Source of the DNA: URNF01 sp045649855
GTDB lineage: Bacteria; Bacillota; Clostridia; Oscillospirales; Acutalibacteraceae
Assembly (NCBI GenBank): GCA_045649855.1
Contig: JAZRQN010000097.1
Location: 1-24,016 of the forward strand
Direction: 5' to 3'
DNA length: 24,016 nucleotides
The notes below the pieces were generated by a model that saw nothing but the letters and a program-made list of their open reading frames with translations, was not told the origin of the DNA and ran no database searches. Position 1 is the first letter of the stretch, and each line of letters opens with the position of its first letter. The translations under genes were made by a program, and so were the position numbers. Below are positions 1 to 6,168 of the stretch, piece by piece.

Positions 1-2
1 AC

Positions 3-143
3 GAAACAGAATACTGGCTGGAACTGTTTGTGAAATCCGATATTCTGAATAGAGAAACGGCGGTTGATCTTTATAATCAATGCGGTACGATTCGCCGTAT
101 CTTAATTGCCTCCATTAACACCGCAAAGGAGAATGCAAAATAG
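3..143 (+). CDS. Four-helix bundle protein (S23 / 23S rRNA-IVS type), 3' end only
   Basis: The window opens inside this gene. The last 46 residues are readable from base 3 to the TAG at 141-143. They include ETEYWLELF, then an acidic and amphipathic segment ending in RRILIASINTAKENAK. The E-T-x-Y-W-L-E-L motif near the C-terminal helices is typical of the small (about 115-125 aa) four-helix-bundle proteins first described from 23S rRNA intervening sequences. Their biochemical role is not established, and relatives act as accessory proteins in diversity-generating retroelements. The N-terminal two thirds lie outside the window, so neither the start nor its context can be judged. A terminator-like hairpin follows at 270-307. 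Confidence 0.75.
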   Translation, partial: ETEYWLELFVKSDILNRETAVDLYNQCGTIRRILIASINTAKENAK

Positions 144-203
144 TTCAAAAGCAAAACTCGTAGAACTTCATCGAATCCCCAACCGCCTCTTTCGTGATAT
201 TTA

Positions 204-237
204 CAGTTTGCGGGAGGGCACGGAGACCCTCCCCTAC
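204..237. repeat. Small GC-rich palindromic intergenic repeat
   Basis: A GGAGGG/CCCTCC inverted repeat surrounds a CACGGAGA loop and is followed by CCTAC. It resembles the palindromes at 12545-12566 and 14445-14474, which also end in CCC(C)TAC or CCCTCC. It lies between the end of the four-helix-bundle gene and the XRE gene, with no reading frame of interest. Confidence 0.4.
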
Positions 238-269
238 AAACCCCACTGCAAATGATCGTAAAAACACAA

Positions 270-307
270 AGCAAGGATGCACCACTGGATGTATCCTCGC
301 TCTTTTT
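270..307 (+). terminator. Probable Rho-independent terminator after the four-helix bundle gene
   Basis: The stem is AGC-A-AGGAT paired with ATCCT-C-GCT (one mismatch), with a run of five T at 303-307 on the plus strand. It is placed to end transcription of the four-helix-bundle gene before the convergent XRE gene. The loop is rather large, so confidence is moderate. Confidence 0.5.
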
Positions 308-326
308 ATACAATTTCTTCTGTTTT

Positions 327-533
327 CTATTCTTTGATACCTAACAGATAATCGGCTGACACCTTGAAAAAACGACAAAACGCAACAATATCTTCAATGC
401 TCGGCTCATACTTGCCGCATTCAATGTAAGAGATTTTCCGCTGGGTCATCCCCAACTCTTTTCCCAACTGTGTCTGGTTCAGGTCTGCATCTTCTCGCAG
501 ATTGCGCACACGTTCACCGAAAGTCAGCGTCAT
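327..533 (-). CDS. XRE-family helix-turn-helix transcriptional regulator (68 aa)
   Basis: A small DNA-binding repressor of the Cro/C1 (XRE) family. From the chosen ATG at 533 the protein is 68 aa and is essentially one HTH_3 domain. It has FGERVRNLRED (helix 1), LNQTQLGKELGMTQRKISYIECGKYEP (helix-turn-helix) and a C-terminal SADYLLGIKE, the usual end of these single-domain regulators. An upstream extension to 584 is possible, but it would run over the operator. The ATG at 533 has a GAGGTGAGAGAA ribosome binding site and matches the normal family start. The gene is divergent from the membrane protein at 779. The intergenic region carries two copies of a TAGAC-N7-GTCTA-like box (561-577, 586-602), so it probably represses itself and the divergent transcript. 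No phage or conjugative genes are visible nearby. Confidence 0.88.
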   Translation of the reverse strand: MTLTFGERVRNLREDADLNQTQLGKELGMTQRKISYIECGKYEPSIEDIVAFCRFFKVSADYLLGIKE

Positions 534-560
534 TTCTCTCACCTCGCCACTATTATATGG

Positions 561-577
561 TAGACGTAAACTTTCTA
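561..577. promoter_or_regulatory. Operator-like box 1 (XRE regulator candidate site)
   Basis: TAGAC-GTAAACT-TTCTA is an imperfect inverted repeat. It is identical in 16 of 17 positions to box 2, which lies 25 bp downstream. It sits just upstream of the -35 of the plus-strand promoter and within the promoter region of the XRE gene (minus-strand TATAAT at 557-552). Confidence 0.65.
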
Positions 578-606
578 TTGACAAATAGACGTAAACTGTC
601 TATAAT
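578..606 (+). promoter_or_regulatory. Perfect-consensus sigma-A promoter overlapped by operator box 2
   Basis: TTGACA (578-583), a 17-bp spacer and TATAAT (601-606) match the vegetative consensus exactly. The second operator box, TAGAC-GTAAACT-GTCTA (586-602, perfect 5-7-5 inverted repeat), fills the spacer and the start of the -10, so a bound repressor would occlude RNA polymerase. The promoter reads toward the membrane protein at 779 through a leader of about 170 nt. Confidence 0.8.
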
Positions 607-610
607 GTGA

Positions 611-772
611 ATCGGAAGAATTTGTTGCGCTGCACCGTTTTTGCCGCTGCACCACGCCACCGTTGGCAAAGAAACGGGACGGAGCGGGTCAACAGTTGCC
701 CGATACATTAAAATGAACGGCATACCGCAACCGATTAAGGTTGTGGTACAATACACACGCAAGGAAGGATGA
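611..772 (+). pseudogene. Possible remnant of a ParB-like/HTH gene (no start codon)
   Basis: One open frame runs from just after a stop at 608-610 to the TGA at 770-772. Its only ATG is at 713. The translated stretch contains VGKETGRSGSTVARYIKMNG, which resembles the helix-turn-helix of ParB-like proteins (x-S-x-x-T-V-x-R-Y-I-x-L/M). With no start ahead of that motif and only about 50 codons, it could be a decayed fragment left between the promoter and the next gene, or chance. A real 19-codon peptide from 713 is possible, but I see no clear ribosome binding site for it. Confidence 0.25.
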
Positions 773-778
773 TTTGAA

Positions 779-1381
779 GTGAAAAAAACGTTGAACATTT
801 TTGAGTTACTGATTCAAATTGGCGGGATAGTTCTTTTATGGGTAGATGGTATGTATCTCGCATTGGAATCTACAAAAAATTATATGGATGTAGAACCAAA
901 CATTCCAATCAGCTTTATGGATGCGGCAGATGGCACGCCCCTTGGGCTGTTTCTCATCGCGCTGTTTGCGTTAAATGCTGTTCTTTGCTTAATTTCCGTT
1001 TTTAACAGCAACGACAAACGTGATGGCGTACTTCATTGTATTCTGCCGGTAATCAACCTTGTTGTCTTTATTATTTTATCTATTGCAAACGACAAGGTGA
1101 AAGTCGATAATGATGCTATTTTTAGACAACCAATAGTGGTTGTACAAGTGTCTACTATGTTCACAGTAATGATTTTTGTGTTGTTTGCAATAGCGGTGAT
1201 TGCGTTTGCAAAACGTTCTCGAACGGTTGTACCTGCACAAGAAGAAAACCCCGTTACCGTTAATAATATCCAAGAAGTCAGTACCGCTGATGAATTAGCC
1301 AAATATAAAAAATTGCTCGATGAAAAGATTATCACCCAAGAAGAATTTGACGCAAAGAAAAAGCAGTTATTAGGTTTATAA
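779..1381 (+). CDS. Four-pass membrane protein with C-terminal SHOCT domain (200 aa)
   Basis: Function unknown. The GTG start at 779 follows AAGGAAGG with about 10 nt spacing. Hydrophobic segments are visible near residues 8-30, 53-75, 84-102 and 121-145. They are followed by a polar linker and a SHOCT-type tail (about 170-198) with the pattern ADELAKYKKLLDEKIITQEEFDAKKKQLLGL-like, shown by LLDxKIITxEEFxxKKxxLL. SHOCT is a short C-terminal oligomerisation-type domain often found on bacterial membrane and stress proteins. The gene is the only substantial one downstream of the XRE-operated promoter, so it is the likely target of that repressor. Its base composition appears more AT-rich than that of the metabolic genes further on. 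A strong terminator follows directly. Confidence 0.8.
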   Translation: MKKTLNIFELLIQIGGIVLLWVDGMYLALESTKNYMDVEPNIPISFMDAADGTPLGLFLIALFALNAVLCLISVFNSNDKRDGVLHCILPVINLVVFIILSIANDKVKVDNDAIFRQPIVVVQVSTMFTVMIFVLFAIAVIAFAKRSRTVVPAQEENPVTVNNIQEVSTADELAKYKKLLDEKIITQEEFDAKKKQLLGL

Positions 1382-1390
1382 TTTACAAGT

Positions 1391-1427
1391 GAAAGGGAGC
1401 GGCTTTGCACCGCTCCCTTTCCTTTTA
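1391..1427 (+). terminator. Rho-independent terminator
   Basis: A 12-bp perfect stem, GAAAGGGAGCGG with CCGCTCCCTTTC, has a 7-nt loop and is followed by CTTTTATAT. It starts 10 bp after the stop of the SHOCT protein gene. Confidence 0.88.
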
Positions 1428-1440
1428 TATATTCCCCACC

Positions 1441-1469
1441 TTGCTTTTTCCATTTATAAAAGGTATAAT
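1441..1469 (+). promoter_or_regulatory. Sigma-A promoter for the small membrane protein gene
   Basis: TTGCTT (1441-1446), a 17-bp spacer and TATAAT (1464-1469), about 30 bp ahead of the GTG start at 1502. Confidence 0.65.
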
Positions 1470-1501
1470 AAAGGAAATGAACAGAAGGGCGGTGTTGCCG
1501 T

Positions 1502-1819
1502 GTGGTCGGTGCTTGTATTTGCGGTGCAATAGCCGTTGCCTGCTTTGTACTCAGTTGTCTGCAGTTCCTTCAAAAAGGCTATTTGTTCAACAACGCCTAC
1601 ATCTACGCATCCCGGCAAGAACGGGAAACGATGGACAAAACACCGCATTATCGGCAATCGGGCGTCGTCTTTGCGCTGATCGGCGGCATCTTCACCGTCA
1701 ACGCAATCGATTGCATCGCGCAAACCGATTGGCTGTTTTTGGTGTCAATCGCACTCGTGATCGTGGCGCTGACATACGCCGTGCTGTCATCCGTCATCAT
1801 TGAAAAACGAAAAAAATAA
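1502..1819 (+). CDS. Small membrane protein, DUF3784-like (105 aa)
   Basis: Function unknown. An N-terminal hydrophobic segment (residues 4-24) is followed by a short KGYLFNNAYIYASRQ segment. A charged stretch HYRQSG then precedes two more hydrophobic helices (about 54-70 and 76-98), with a basic end IIEKRKK. This helix / 'GYxxxxxY' / helix-helix layout and the length resemble DUF3784 proteins common in Bacillota. I chose the GTG at 1502, behind a GAAGGGCGG ribosome binding site. No ATG fits in this frame, and the frame-shifted start MWSVLVFAVQ nearby ends at a stop after 10 codons. The gene stands alone between its own promoter and terminator. Confidence 0.65.
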   Translation: MVGACICGAIAVACFVLSCLQFLQKGYLFNNAYIYASRQERETMDKTPHYRQSGVVFALIGGIFTVNAIDCIAQTDWLFLVSIALVIVALTYAVLSSVIIEKRKK

Positions 1820-1826
1820 CACAAGC

Positions 1827-1866
1827 AAACGTGCGCGCTGTCTGACGATAGCGCGCACGTTTTTGT
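1827..1866 (+). terminator. Rho-independent terminator
   Basis: The 13-bp stem AAACGTGCGCGCT / AGCGCGCACGTTT has a 10-nt loop and a T run (1860-1864), 8 bp after the small membrane protein stop. Confidence 0.88.
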
Positions 1867-1884
1867 GCCTTCATAAATTCCCTC

Positions 1885-1913
1885 TTGACAAACCCATATT
1901 CTTTTTGTATCAT
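1885..1913 (+). promoter_or_regulatory. Promoter of the GntR-ABC operon
   Basis: TTGACA (1885-1890), a 17-bp spacer and TATCAT (1908-1913). The palindrome at 1912-1935 overlaps the last two bases of the -10 and covers the predicted transcription start. Confidence 0.8.
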
Positions 1914-1935
1914 TGTATTAGTCAAGTAATACAAT
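1912..1935. promoter_or_regulatory. Perfect palindromic operator, probable GntR/YtrA-type binding site
   Basis: ATTGTATTA and TAATACAAT form a perfect 9-bp inverted repeat around GTCAAG. It lies over the transcription start region of the operon whose first gene encodes a GntR-family regulator, which suggests autorepression. YtrA-subfamily regulators commonly bind such AT-rich palindromes at their own promoters. Confidence 0.75.
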
Positions 1936-1952
1936 GCAAAGGGGTGAGAAGA

Positions 1953-2315
1953 TTGACACTGTCGGTTGAGAACGCAGCGCCTATATACATACAGCTTGTG
2001 CAGCAAATCAAAGAGGCTATCATCTCGGGGGATTTGCAACCGGGCGAACGGTTGCCCTCGGTGCGAGATCTCGCATTGCAAAACAAGGTCAATCCGAACA
2101 CCATGCAAAAAGCACTTCTCGAGTTGGAAACGACGGGGCTCATTTACACCGAGCGCACCAACGGCAAGTTCGTTACCACCGACAAGGTGCGCATCGAACA
2201 GGAACGCGCGGCGTTTGCCGCGGCTGTATCCGCGCAATACCGCGCACAGATGGCGCGTATCGGTTTTGGGCCCGCTGACATACTCACCTACCTCACGAAA
2301 GGAGAAAACAAATGA
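1953..2315 (+). CDS. GntR family transcriptional regulator, YtrA subfamily (120 aa)
   Basis: An N-terminal winged helix-turn-helix DNA-binding domain occupies residues 8-75: PIYIQLVQQIKEAIISG, LPSVRDLA, VNPNTMQKALLELE and GLIYTERTNGKFV. It is followed by only about 45 residues of helix. The short effector region and the ABC genes downstream place it in the YtrA subfamily, usual length 115-130 aa. The start is probably the TTG at 1953, behind GGGGTGAG; no ATG lies in a suitable place, and longer versions would begin upstream of the promoter. The stop overlaps the next gene's ATG (ATGA at 2312-2315), indicating translational coupling. The palindrome at 1912-1935 is the likely self-operator. The inducer is unknown; some relatives respond to cell-envelope antibiotics. 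Confidence 0.9.
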   Translation: MTLSVENAAPIYIQLVQQIKEAIISGDLQPGERLPSVRDLALQNKVNPNTMQKALLELETTGLIYTERTNGKFVTTDKVRIEQERAAFAAAVSAQYRAQMARIGFGPADILTYLTKGENK

Positions 2316-3007
2316 ATATACTCGAATGTGTACACTTGAGCAAACGCTTCGGTGATAAAACTGTACTGGATGATGTAAACCTTGTGATCCCGCAAGGCAA
2401 GATCGTCGGTCTGCTCGGCAAAAACGGTGTTGGCAAATCCACCTTGATCAAACTGATCAACGATCTGCTTACCCCTACCACAGGTGAAATCTTGGTGGAC
2501 GGAAAGCCGATCGGCGTGGAAACCAAGCGCCTGATTTCCTATCTGCCCGAGCGCACCGCTCTGGACAAGAGCAAAACCGTGGAAAAGGTCATCCGCTTTT
2601 TTGCGGATTTCTATGAGGATTTCAACATTGAAAAAGCGGAACATCTGCTGTCGGTGTTGAATCTGGACAAAAAGCAGAAACTCGGCAAGATGAGCAAAGG
2701 TATGCAGGAAAAGGTGCAACTGGTGCTCGCGATGAGCCGTGAGGCGAAACTGTATATTCTGGACGAACCGCTGGGCGGTGTGGACCCTGCCACCAGAGAC
2801 TACATTCTGGACACCATCCTCGCCAACTTTGCGGACGGTGCTTCGGTTATCATTTCCACCCACCTCATCAGCGATATCGAGCGCATTCTCGATACGGTCA
2901 TCTTCCTGGACAACGGGCAGGTACAACTGATCGGCGGCGCAGACGAACTGCGCGAACAGGAAGATTGCTCCATTGACGAATTGTTCAGGAGGATGTTCAA
3001 ATGCTGA
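2312..3007 (+). CDS. ABC transporter ATP-binding protein (231 aa)
   Basis: The nucleotide-binding subunit of an ABC transporter. It has Walker A GKNGVGKS (residues 36-43), an ABC signature region KMSKGMQEKVQL (about 126-137), Walker B LYILDEP (147-153), a D-loop GGVDP and an H-loop STH (H184). The signature reads SKGMQ instead of the canonical SGGQ, a variant common in the exporter-type ATPases that sit beside YtrA regulators. It overlaps both the upstream gntR gene (4 bp) and the downstream permease (7 bp), so the three form one translationally coupled unit. It probably powers export of, or resistance to, an unknown compound. The substrate cannot be told from sequence. Confidence 0.93.
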   Translation: MNILECVHLSKRFGDKTVLDDVNLVIPQGKIVGLLGKNGVGKSTLIKLINDLLTPTTGEILVDGKPIGVETKRLISYLPERTALDKSKTVEKVIRFFADFYEDFNIEKAEHLLSVLNLDKKQKLGKMSKGMQEKVQLVLAMSREAKLYILDEPLGGVDPATRDYILDTILANFADGASVIISTHLISDIERILDTVIFLDNGQVQLIGGADELREQEDCSIDELFRRMFKC

Positions 3008-3798
3008 AAAAATTACTCAAATACGACATGCAGGATGTCTTGCCGTATATCACGATCTTTTATACCTTGGCAATCGTGTTTGCCGTACTCACCCGTGTAT
3101 TCCTCAGTTTCGAAAATTCGATTTTTCTGAACGTCATGGGGCGCATCTGCAGCGGCACCACCATCGCTATGTTGTTCAACATCCTCATCAACACGCTGAT
3201 GCGTTCGTGGGTGAGATTCAAACGCAACCTGTACGGCGATGAGTCGTATATCACCCACACCCTGCCGGTTACCAAACACGCCATTTACCTCTCCAAATTC
3301 CTCACCGCGATCCTGGCGTTGGTGATTGGCGTTGCCGCAAGCCTGCTGGCACTGTTTATCGCCTACTATTCGGAAGAGAATTTCCAAATCCTCAAAAGTT
3401 TCTTCACCGCCACCTCCGCCGCATTCGGCGACGGCTTTGGTATCACCCTGACCGCGCTCATCGTGGTAATGTTCCTGGAATTTTTAAGCGGACTGCAATG
3501 CGGATTTATCGGCACTATCCTCGGCCACAGAATGCGTGGCGGCAAAACGGGATTTTCGGTGTTGTTCGGCTTTGTTATGTATGGCGTTACTCAAGCGGCG
3601 GCTATGTTGTTGCTGTTTTTGTACGCACTGCTGGACAGCGACGTGATGCTGATTTTCAACTCGGGCGATATGGCGCAAATTACCCCCTCCGCCACGCAAG
3701 CATTGCTCGTCTCCTCCTCGATTGCATACACGGCGGTCATCACGGTTGTGTATATTGTCAGTGTCAAACTGTTCAAACAAGGTGTCAACGTGGATTAA
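3001..3798 (+). CDS. ABC transporter permease, six-pass membrane protein (265 aa)
   Basis: The membrane partner of the preceding ATPase. Six hydrophobic segments lie near residues 15-37, 45-68, 100-125, 146-172, 183-208 and 233-258. The cytoplasmic-side motif YGDESYITHTLPV between helices 2 and 3 is a hallmark of permeases in clostridial GntR-ABC cassettes (ABC-2-like). The ATG overlaps the ATPase stop (3001-3007). It is the last gene of the operon, and the first stem-loop able to end transcription is at 3878-3916, inside the repeat element that follows. Confidence 0.85.
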   Translation: MLKKLLKYDMQDVLPYITIFYTLAIVFAVLTRVFLSFENSIFLNVMGRICSGTTIAMLFNILINTLMRSWVRFKRNLYGDESYITHTLPVTKHAIYLSKFLTAILALVIGVAASLLALFIAYYSEENFQILKSFFTATSAAFGDGFGITLTALIVVMFLEFLSGLQCGFIGTILGHRMRGGKTGFSVLFGFVMYGVTQAAAMLLLFLYALLDSDVMLIFNSGDMAQITPSATQALLVSSSIAYTAVITVVYIVSVKLFKQGVNVD

Positions 3799-3877
3799 CA
3801 AAAAAAAGAACCAATAACGGAGCGCTCACGTAGGGATAATTCGCCTAAAATACTGAATTTTTGCGGTATAATGCGTT

Positions 3878-3916
3878 AAAAAGCCGCGGTACGCGTCAGC
3901 GTTACCGCGGCTTTTT
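3878..3916. terminator. Bidirectional Rho-independent terminator
   Basis: A 14-bp perfect stem, AAAAAGCCGCGGTA with TACCGCGGCTTTTT, has a short loop region CGCGTCAGCGT. It has T runs on both strands, so it can end the GntR-ABC transcript and also the opposing NhaC transcript. It lies exactly at the centre of a wider inverted repeat, CCTAAAATAC (3844-3853) / GTATTTTAGG (3942-3951). Confidence 0.8.
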
Positions 3917-3994
3917 GCCTTTTCTACCATCCAAAATTCTTGTATTTTAGGTGTCTTGCAGTTTTGTAGCCGAAATATTTTGTTCGTTCTCAAA

Positions 3995-4040
3995 GTTGCC
4001 AAACCGTAATAATACTGTATGTCTTATAAGGTTTGGCAAC
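3995..4040. repeat. 11-bp perfect inverted repeat inside the intergenic element
   Basis: GTTGCCAAACC (3995-4005) and GGTTTGGCAAC (4030-4040) are separated by 24 AT-rich bases. It could be a stem-loop or a protein-binding palindrome; nothing in the sequence decides. Confidence 0.6.
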
Positions 4041-4127
4041 AAAGAGGCGGAGAAAATATCGGCGAAAAACCGATTTCTCCCTATGTGAACGCTCCGAAGC
4101 ATTGGTTCTTTTTTTTATATTCAAGAA

Positions 4128-5924
4128 TTACGCTTTCTTTTCTTTGGTCGCCATTTTAATGACAAACAGCACCGCAACCATCAGAACCGCCATGACAGGC
4201 AGTACGATGTACCACGCCTGCACGAAACCTGCCATCACGTAGCCGACAAAGGACACAGCCGCCACGGTGAGCGAATACGGCAACTGGGTGGACACGTGGT
4301 TGACGTGTTCGCACTGTGCACCGGCAGAGGACATGATGGTGGTATCCGAAATGGGCGAGCAATGGTCGCCGCACACAGAACCTGCAAGGCAAGCGGACAT
4401 ACCGATGATCATCAGTTCGCCGGCAGGGAATACCGACAGAACGATCGGGATGAGGATGCCGAACGTACCCCAGGAAGTACCGGTCGCAAAGGAGATGCCG
4501 CAAGCCACCAGGAAGATGATTGCAGGCAGGAAGCTACGCAGACCATCCGCATTGGCAAGCGCGGCATCCACGAATGCATCCGAGCCGAGCAGACCGGTCA
4601 TATTCTTCAGAGCGGTCGCCATGGTCAGAATCAGGATAGCGGGTACCATCGCGATAAAGCCTTTCGGAATGCAGGACATTGCTTCTTTGAAGGACACCAG
4701 ACGGCGGCACATCATATAGATAATCGCAAACACCAATACCACGATGCCTGCCAGCGGCAAACCTACAGTCGCATCGGTATCACCGAATGCACCCACGAAG
4801 TTGTGCGCATTGTCGCCGCCGAAGTAACCGCCGACGTAAATGAGCGCAAACACCGAAACGGCAATCAGCACTACGATGGGCAAAACAAGGTCAATCACAC
4901 GGCCTTTTTTGTTACCGGATTCCGCTTCTTCGCCACCGGTAACCGCACCGCCGAAGGTGAACAGATCATCGTTCTCCATCGCGTTGCGCTCGTGCTTCTT
5001 CATCGGGCCGTAATCGAATTTCATCAACACGATCGCAATGATGAACACGAAGGTGAGCAGAGAATAGAAGTTGTAGGGGATCGCTTTGATGAACAACGCC
5101 AAAGAGGAGATCTCTTCGCCGTTCGCACCGACAACACCTTTGGTGTATTCGGACACGGCAGCCGCCCAGGACGAGATGGGCGCGATCATACAAATGGGAG
5201 CGGCGGTAGCGTCAATCAGATAGGACAGTTTCGCGCGGGAAATGCGGTTGCTGTCGGTAACGGGACGCATCACGCTGCCCACCGTCAGACAGTTAAAGTA
5301 GTCATCGATAAAGATGAGCACGCCGAGAATAAAGGTGGCAATCTGCGCACCGATGCGGCTCTTGATATGTTCGCAGGCCCAACGGCCAAATGCGGCAGAG
5401 CCGCCTGCTTTGTTGATGAGCGCCACCAGCGCACCCAGGATCACCAGGAACGCAAAGATGCCTGCAGTGCCGGACACGGCAGCAATGACACCGTCATTGA
5501 CCAGCGTATCCACCGCACCGACAACGTTGTAGTTGCTGGTGAACAACGCACCCACTACGATACCGACGAACAGCGAGCTGTACACCTCTTTGGTAACGAG
5601 TGCGAGCACGATGGCAACTACAGCAGGTGCCAAGGACGCAAAGGTGGCATAATAACGGCTTTCCGCCGCTACTTCACCCGTCGCACCGCAAGTTTCACAA
5701 TCGGCAGGTTCCAGACCGCCGACACCTGCGCACACCGCACAGGCTTCCTCGTCAACTGCACCCGTGCCTTCGCAATCCACACAGGTATACGCACACGTAT
5801 ATCCCATGCCACCGCAGTCTGCGCAGTCTACTTTCGCCGCCGAACGGACGGTGAAAGAAACAGCCACCACAGCCACGAGCACCAGAGCAATGACGAGCGC
5901 ATTGATAATGGTTCTCTTTTTCAT
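4128..5924 (-). CDS. NhaC-family Na+/H+ antiporter-like transporter with CxxCxGxG insert; candidate lysine transporter (598 aa)
   Basis: An integral membrane transporter of the NhaC/ion-transporter superfamily. From the ATG at 5924 (AGGAGG six bases upstream) it has a signal-anchor-like helix (residues 5-25). A cysteine-rich segment follows with CADCGGMG (34-41), CVDCEGTG (48-55), CAVCAGVG (62-69) and CETCGATG (76-83). These are four DnaJ-like CxxCxGxG motifs (the fourth has A for G). About ten further hydrophobic helices run from 95 to the end, with the NhaC-type segments FIDDYFNCLTVGSVMRPVTD and GTSWGTFGILIPI, and GSVCGDHCSPISDTTIMSS. The mRNA leader is a lysine riboswitch with a terminator, so I infer lysine (or a related cation) as substrate; NhaC-superfamily members have been predicted as lysine carriers on this basis. 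The Cys-rich insert would face outside the membrane, which is unusual. Confidence 0.9.
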   Translation of the reverse strand: MKKRTIINALVIALVLVAVVAVSFTVRSAAKVDCADCGGMGYTCAYTCVDCEGTGAVDEEACAVCAGVGGLEPADCETCGATGEVAAESRYYATFASLAPAVVAIVLALVTKEVYSSLFVGIVVGALFTSNYNVVGAVDTLVNDGVIAAVSGTAGIFAFLVILGALVALINKAGGSAAFGRWACEHIKSRIGAQIATFILGVLIFIDDYFNCLTVGSVMRPVTDSNRISRAKLSYLIDATAAPICMIAPISSWAAAVSEYTKGVVGANGEEISSLALFIKAIPYNFYSLLTFVFIIAIVLMKFDYGPMKKHERNAMENDDLFTFGGAVTGGEEAESGNKKGRVIDLVLPIVVLIAVSVFALIYVGGYFGGDNAHNFVGAFGDTDATVGLPLAGIVVLVFAIIYMMCRRLVSFKEAMSCIPKGFIAMVPAILILTMATALKNMTGLLGSDAFVDAALANADGLRSFLPAIIFLVACGISFATGTSWGTFGILIPIVLSVFPAGELMIIGMSACLAGSVCGDHCSPISDTTIMSSAGAQCEHVNHVSTQLPYSLTVAAVSFVGYVMAGFVQAWYIVLPVMAVLMVAVLFVIKMATKEKKA

Positions 5925-5951
5925 AAACATCCTCCTCGTTATATTGTACAT

Positions 5952-5983
5952 AAAAAATAGACCACAGCAAAGCGCTGTAGTCC
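5952..5983 (-). terminator. Riboswitch-controlled Rho-independent terminator
   Basis: On the minus strand, GGACTACAGC (5983-5974) pairs with GCTGTGGTCT (5968-5959, G-U wobbles allowed), followed by TATTTTTT. It sits between the lysine aptamer and the ribosome binding site. AGCGCT in its 5' arm and loop (5971-5976) also occurs in the 3' strand of the aptamer's closing stem (6008-6013). The hexamer is self-complementary, so the two copies could pair as an antiterminator when lysine is absent. Confidence 0.85.
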
Positions 5984-6002
5984 ACAAACATCTTTCGATC
6001 CT

Positions 6003-6160
6003 GCGATAGCGCTCCACAACCGTGACAGTATGCGACATATTCTGCCGCATCCCAACACATACCGTGCGGAAACACGCTATGCATTTCGGCGGTGCACCCT
6101 TTCCCGTTTGGCGTTTCCGCGCCTTGCAAACGGTACTCTTGTACCCCGCGCCTCTATCTT
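6003..6160 (-). ncRNA. Lysine riboswitch (L-box) aptamer
   Basis: The minus strand of this leader carries the conserved core of the lysine riboswitch in order. It opens with AGATAGAGGCGC (5' strand of P1 and junction), then AAGAGTA (the E-loop-like turn of P2). Next come GGGAAAGGGTG and CCGCCGAA (P3 and junction), then TGTTGGG and ACTGTCAC (P4/P5 junction). It closes with GTGGAGCGCTATC, the 3' strand pairing back to GATAG. Length about 157 nt, as expected. It begins a few bases after the predicted start of transcription and is followed by a terminator, so lysine binding should switch the downstream NhaC-family gene off by premature termination. Confidence 0.93.
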
Positions 6161-6168
6161 ATATTAGA

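Larger units (their letters stand above)
3801..4115. repeat. MITE-like non-coding element with imperfect terminal inverted repeats and nested palindromes
   Basis: This fills the interval between the convergent permease and NhaC genes. The left end (3801-3836) and the reverse complement of the right end (4078-4115) share 15 identical bases (A7-GAACCAAT), then a 2-versus-4-base gap, then 17 of 19 bases (CGGAGCG-y-TCAC-r-TAGGGA). Inside are a 108-bp palindrome (3844-3951) and another inverted repeat (3995-4005/4030-4040). No coding capacity is seen. Part of the right half (4062-4096) recurs exactly at 12715-12749, so the sequence belongs to an interspersed family. No clear target-site duplication is visible. 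Confidence 0.65.

Noticed and set aside
1472..1535. Possible frameshift at the start of the small membrane protein gene (a start with MWSVLVFAVQ in another frame)
   Set aside because: The chosen frame already has a GTG start, an RBS and a complete first helix, so no frameshift is needed. The alternative stops after ten codons.
4296..5960. A 554-codon plus-strand frame opposite the NhaC-family gene
   Set aside because: It is antisense to a clear transporter gene with promoter, riboswitch and RBS. Its translation is rich in His, Arg and Gln with no domain or motif, as expected of a shadow of GC-biased codons.
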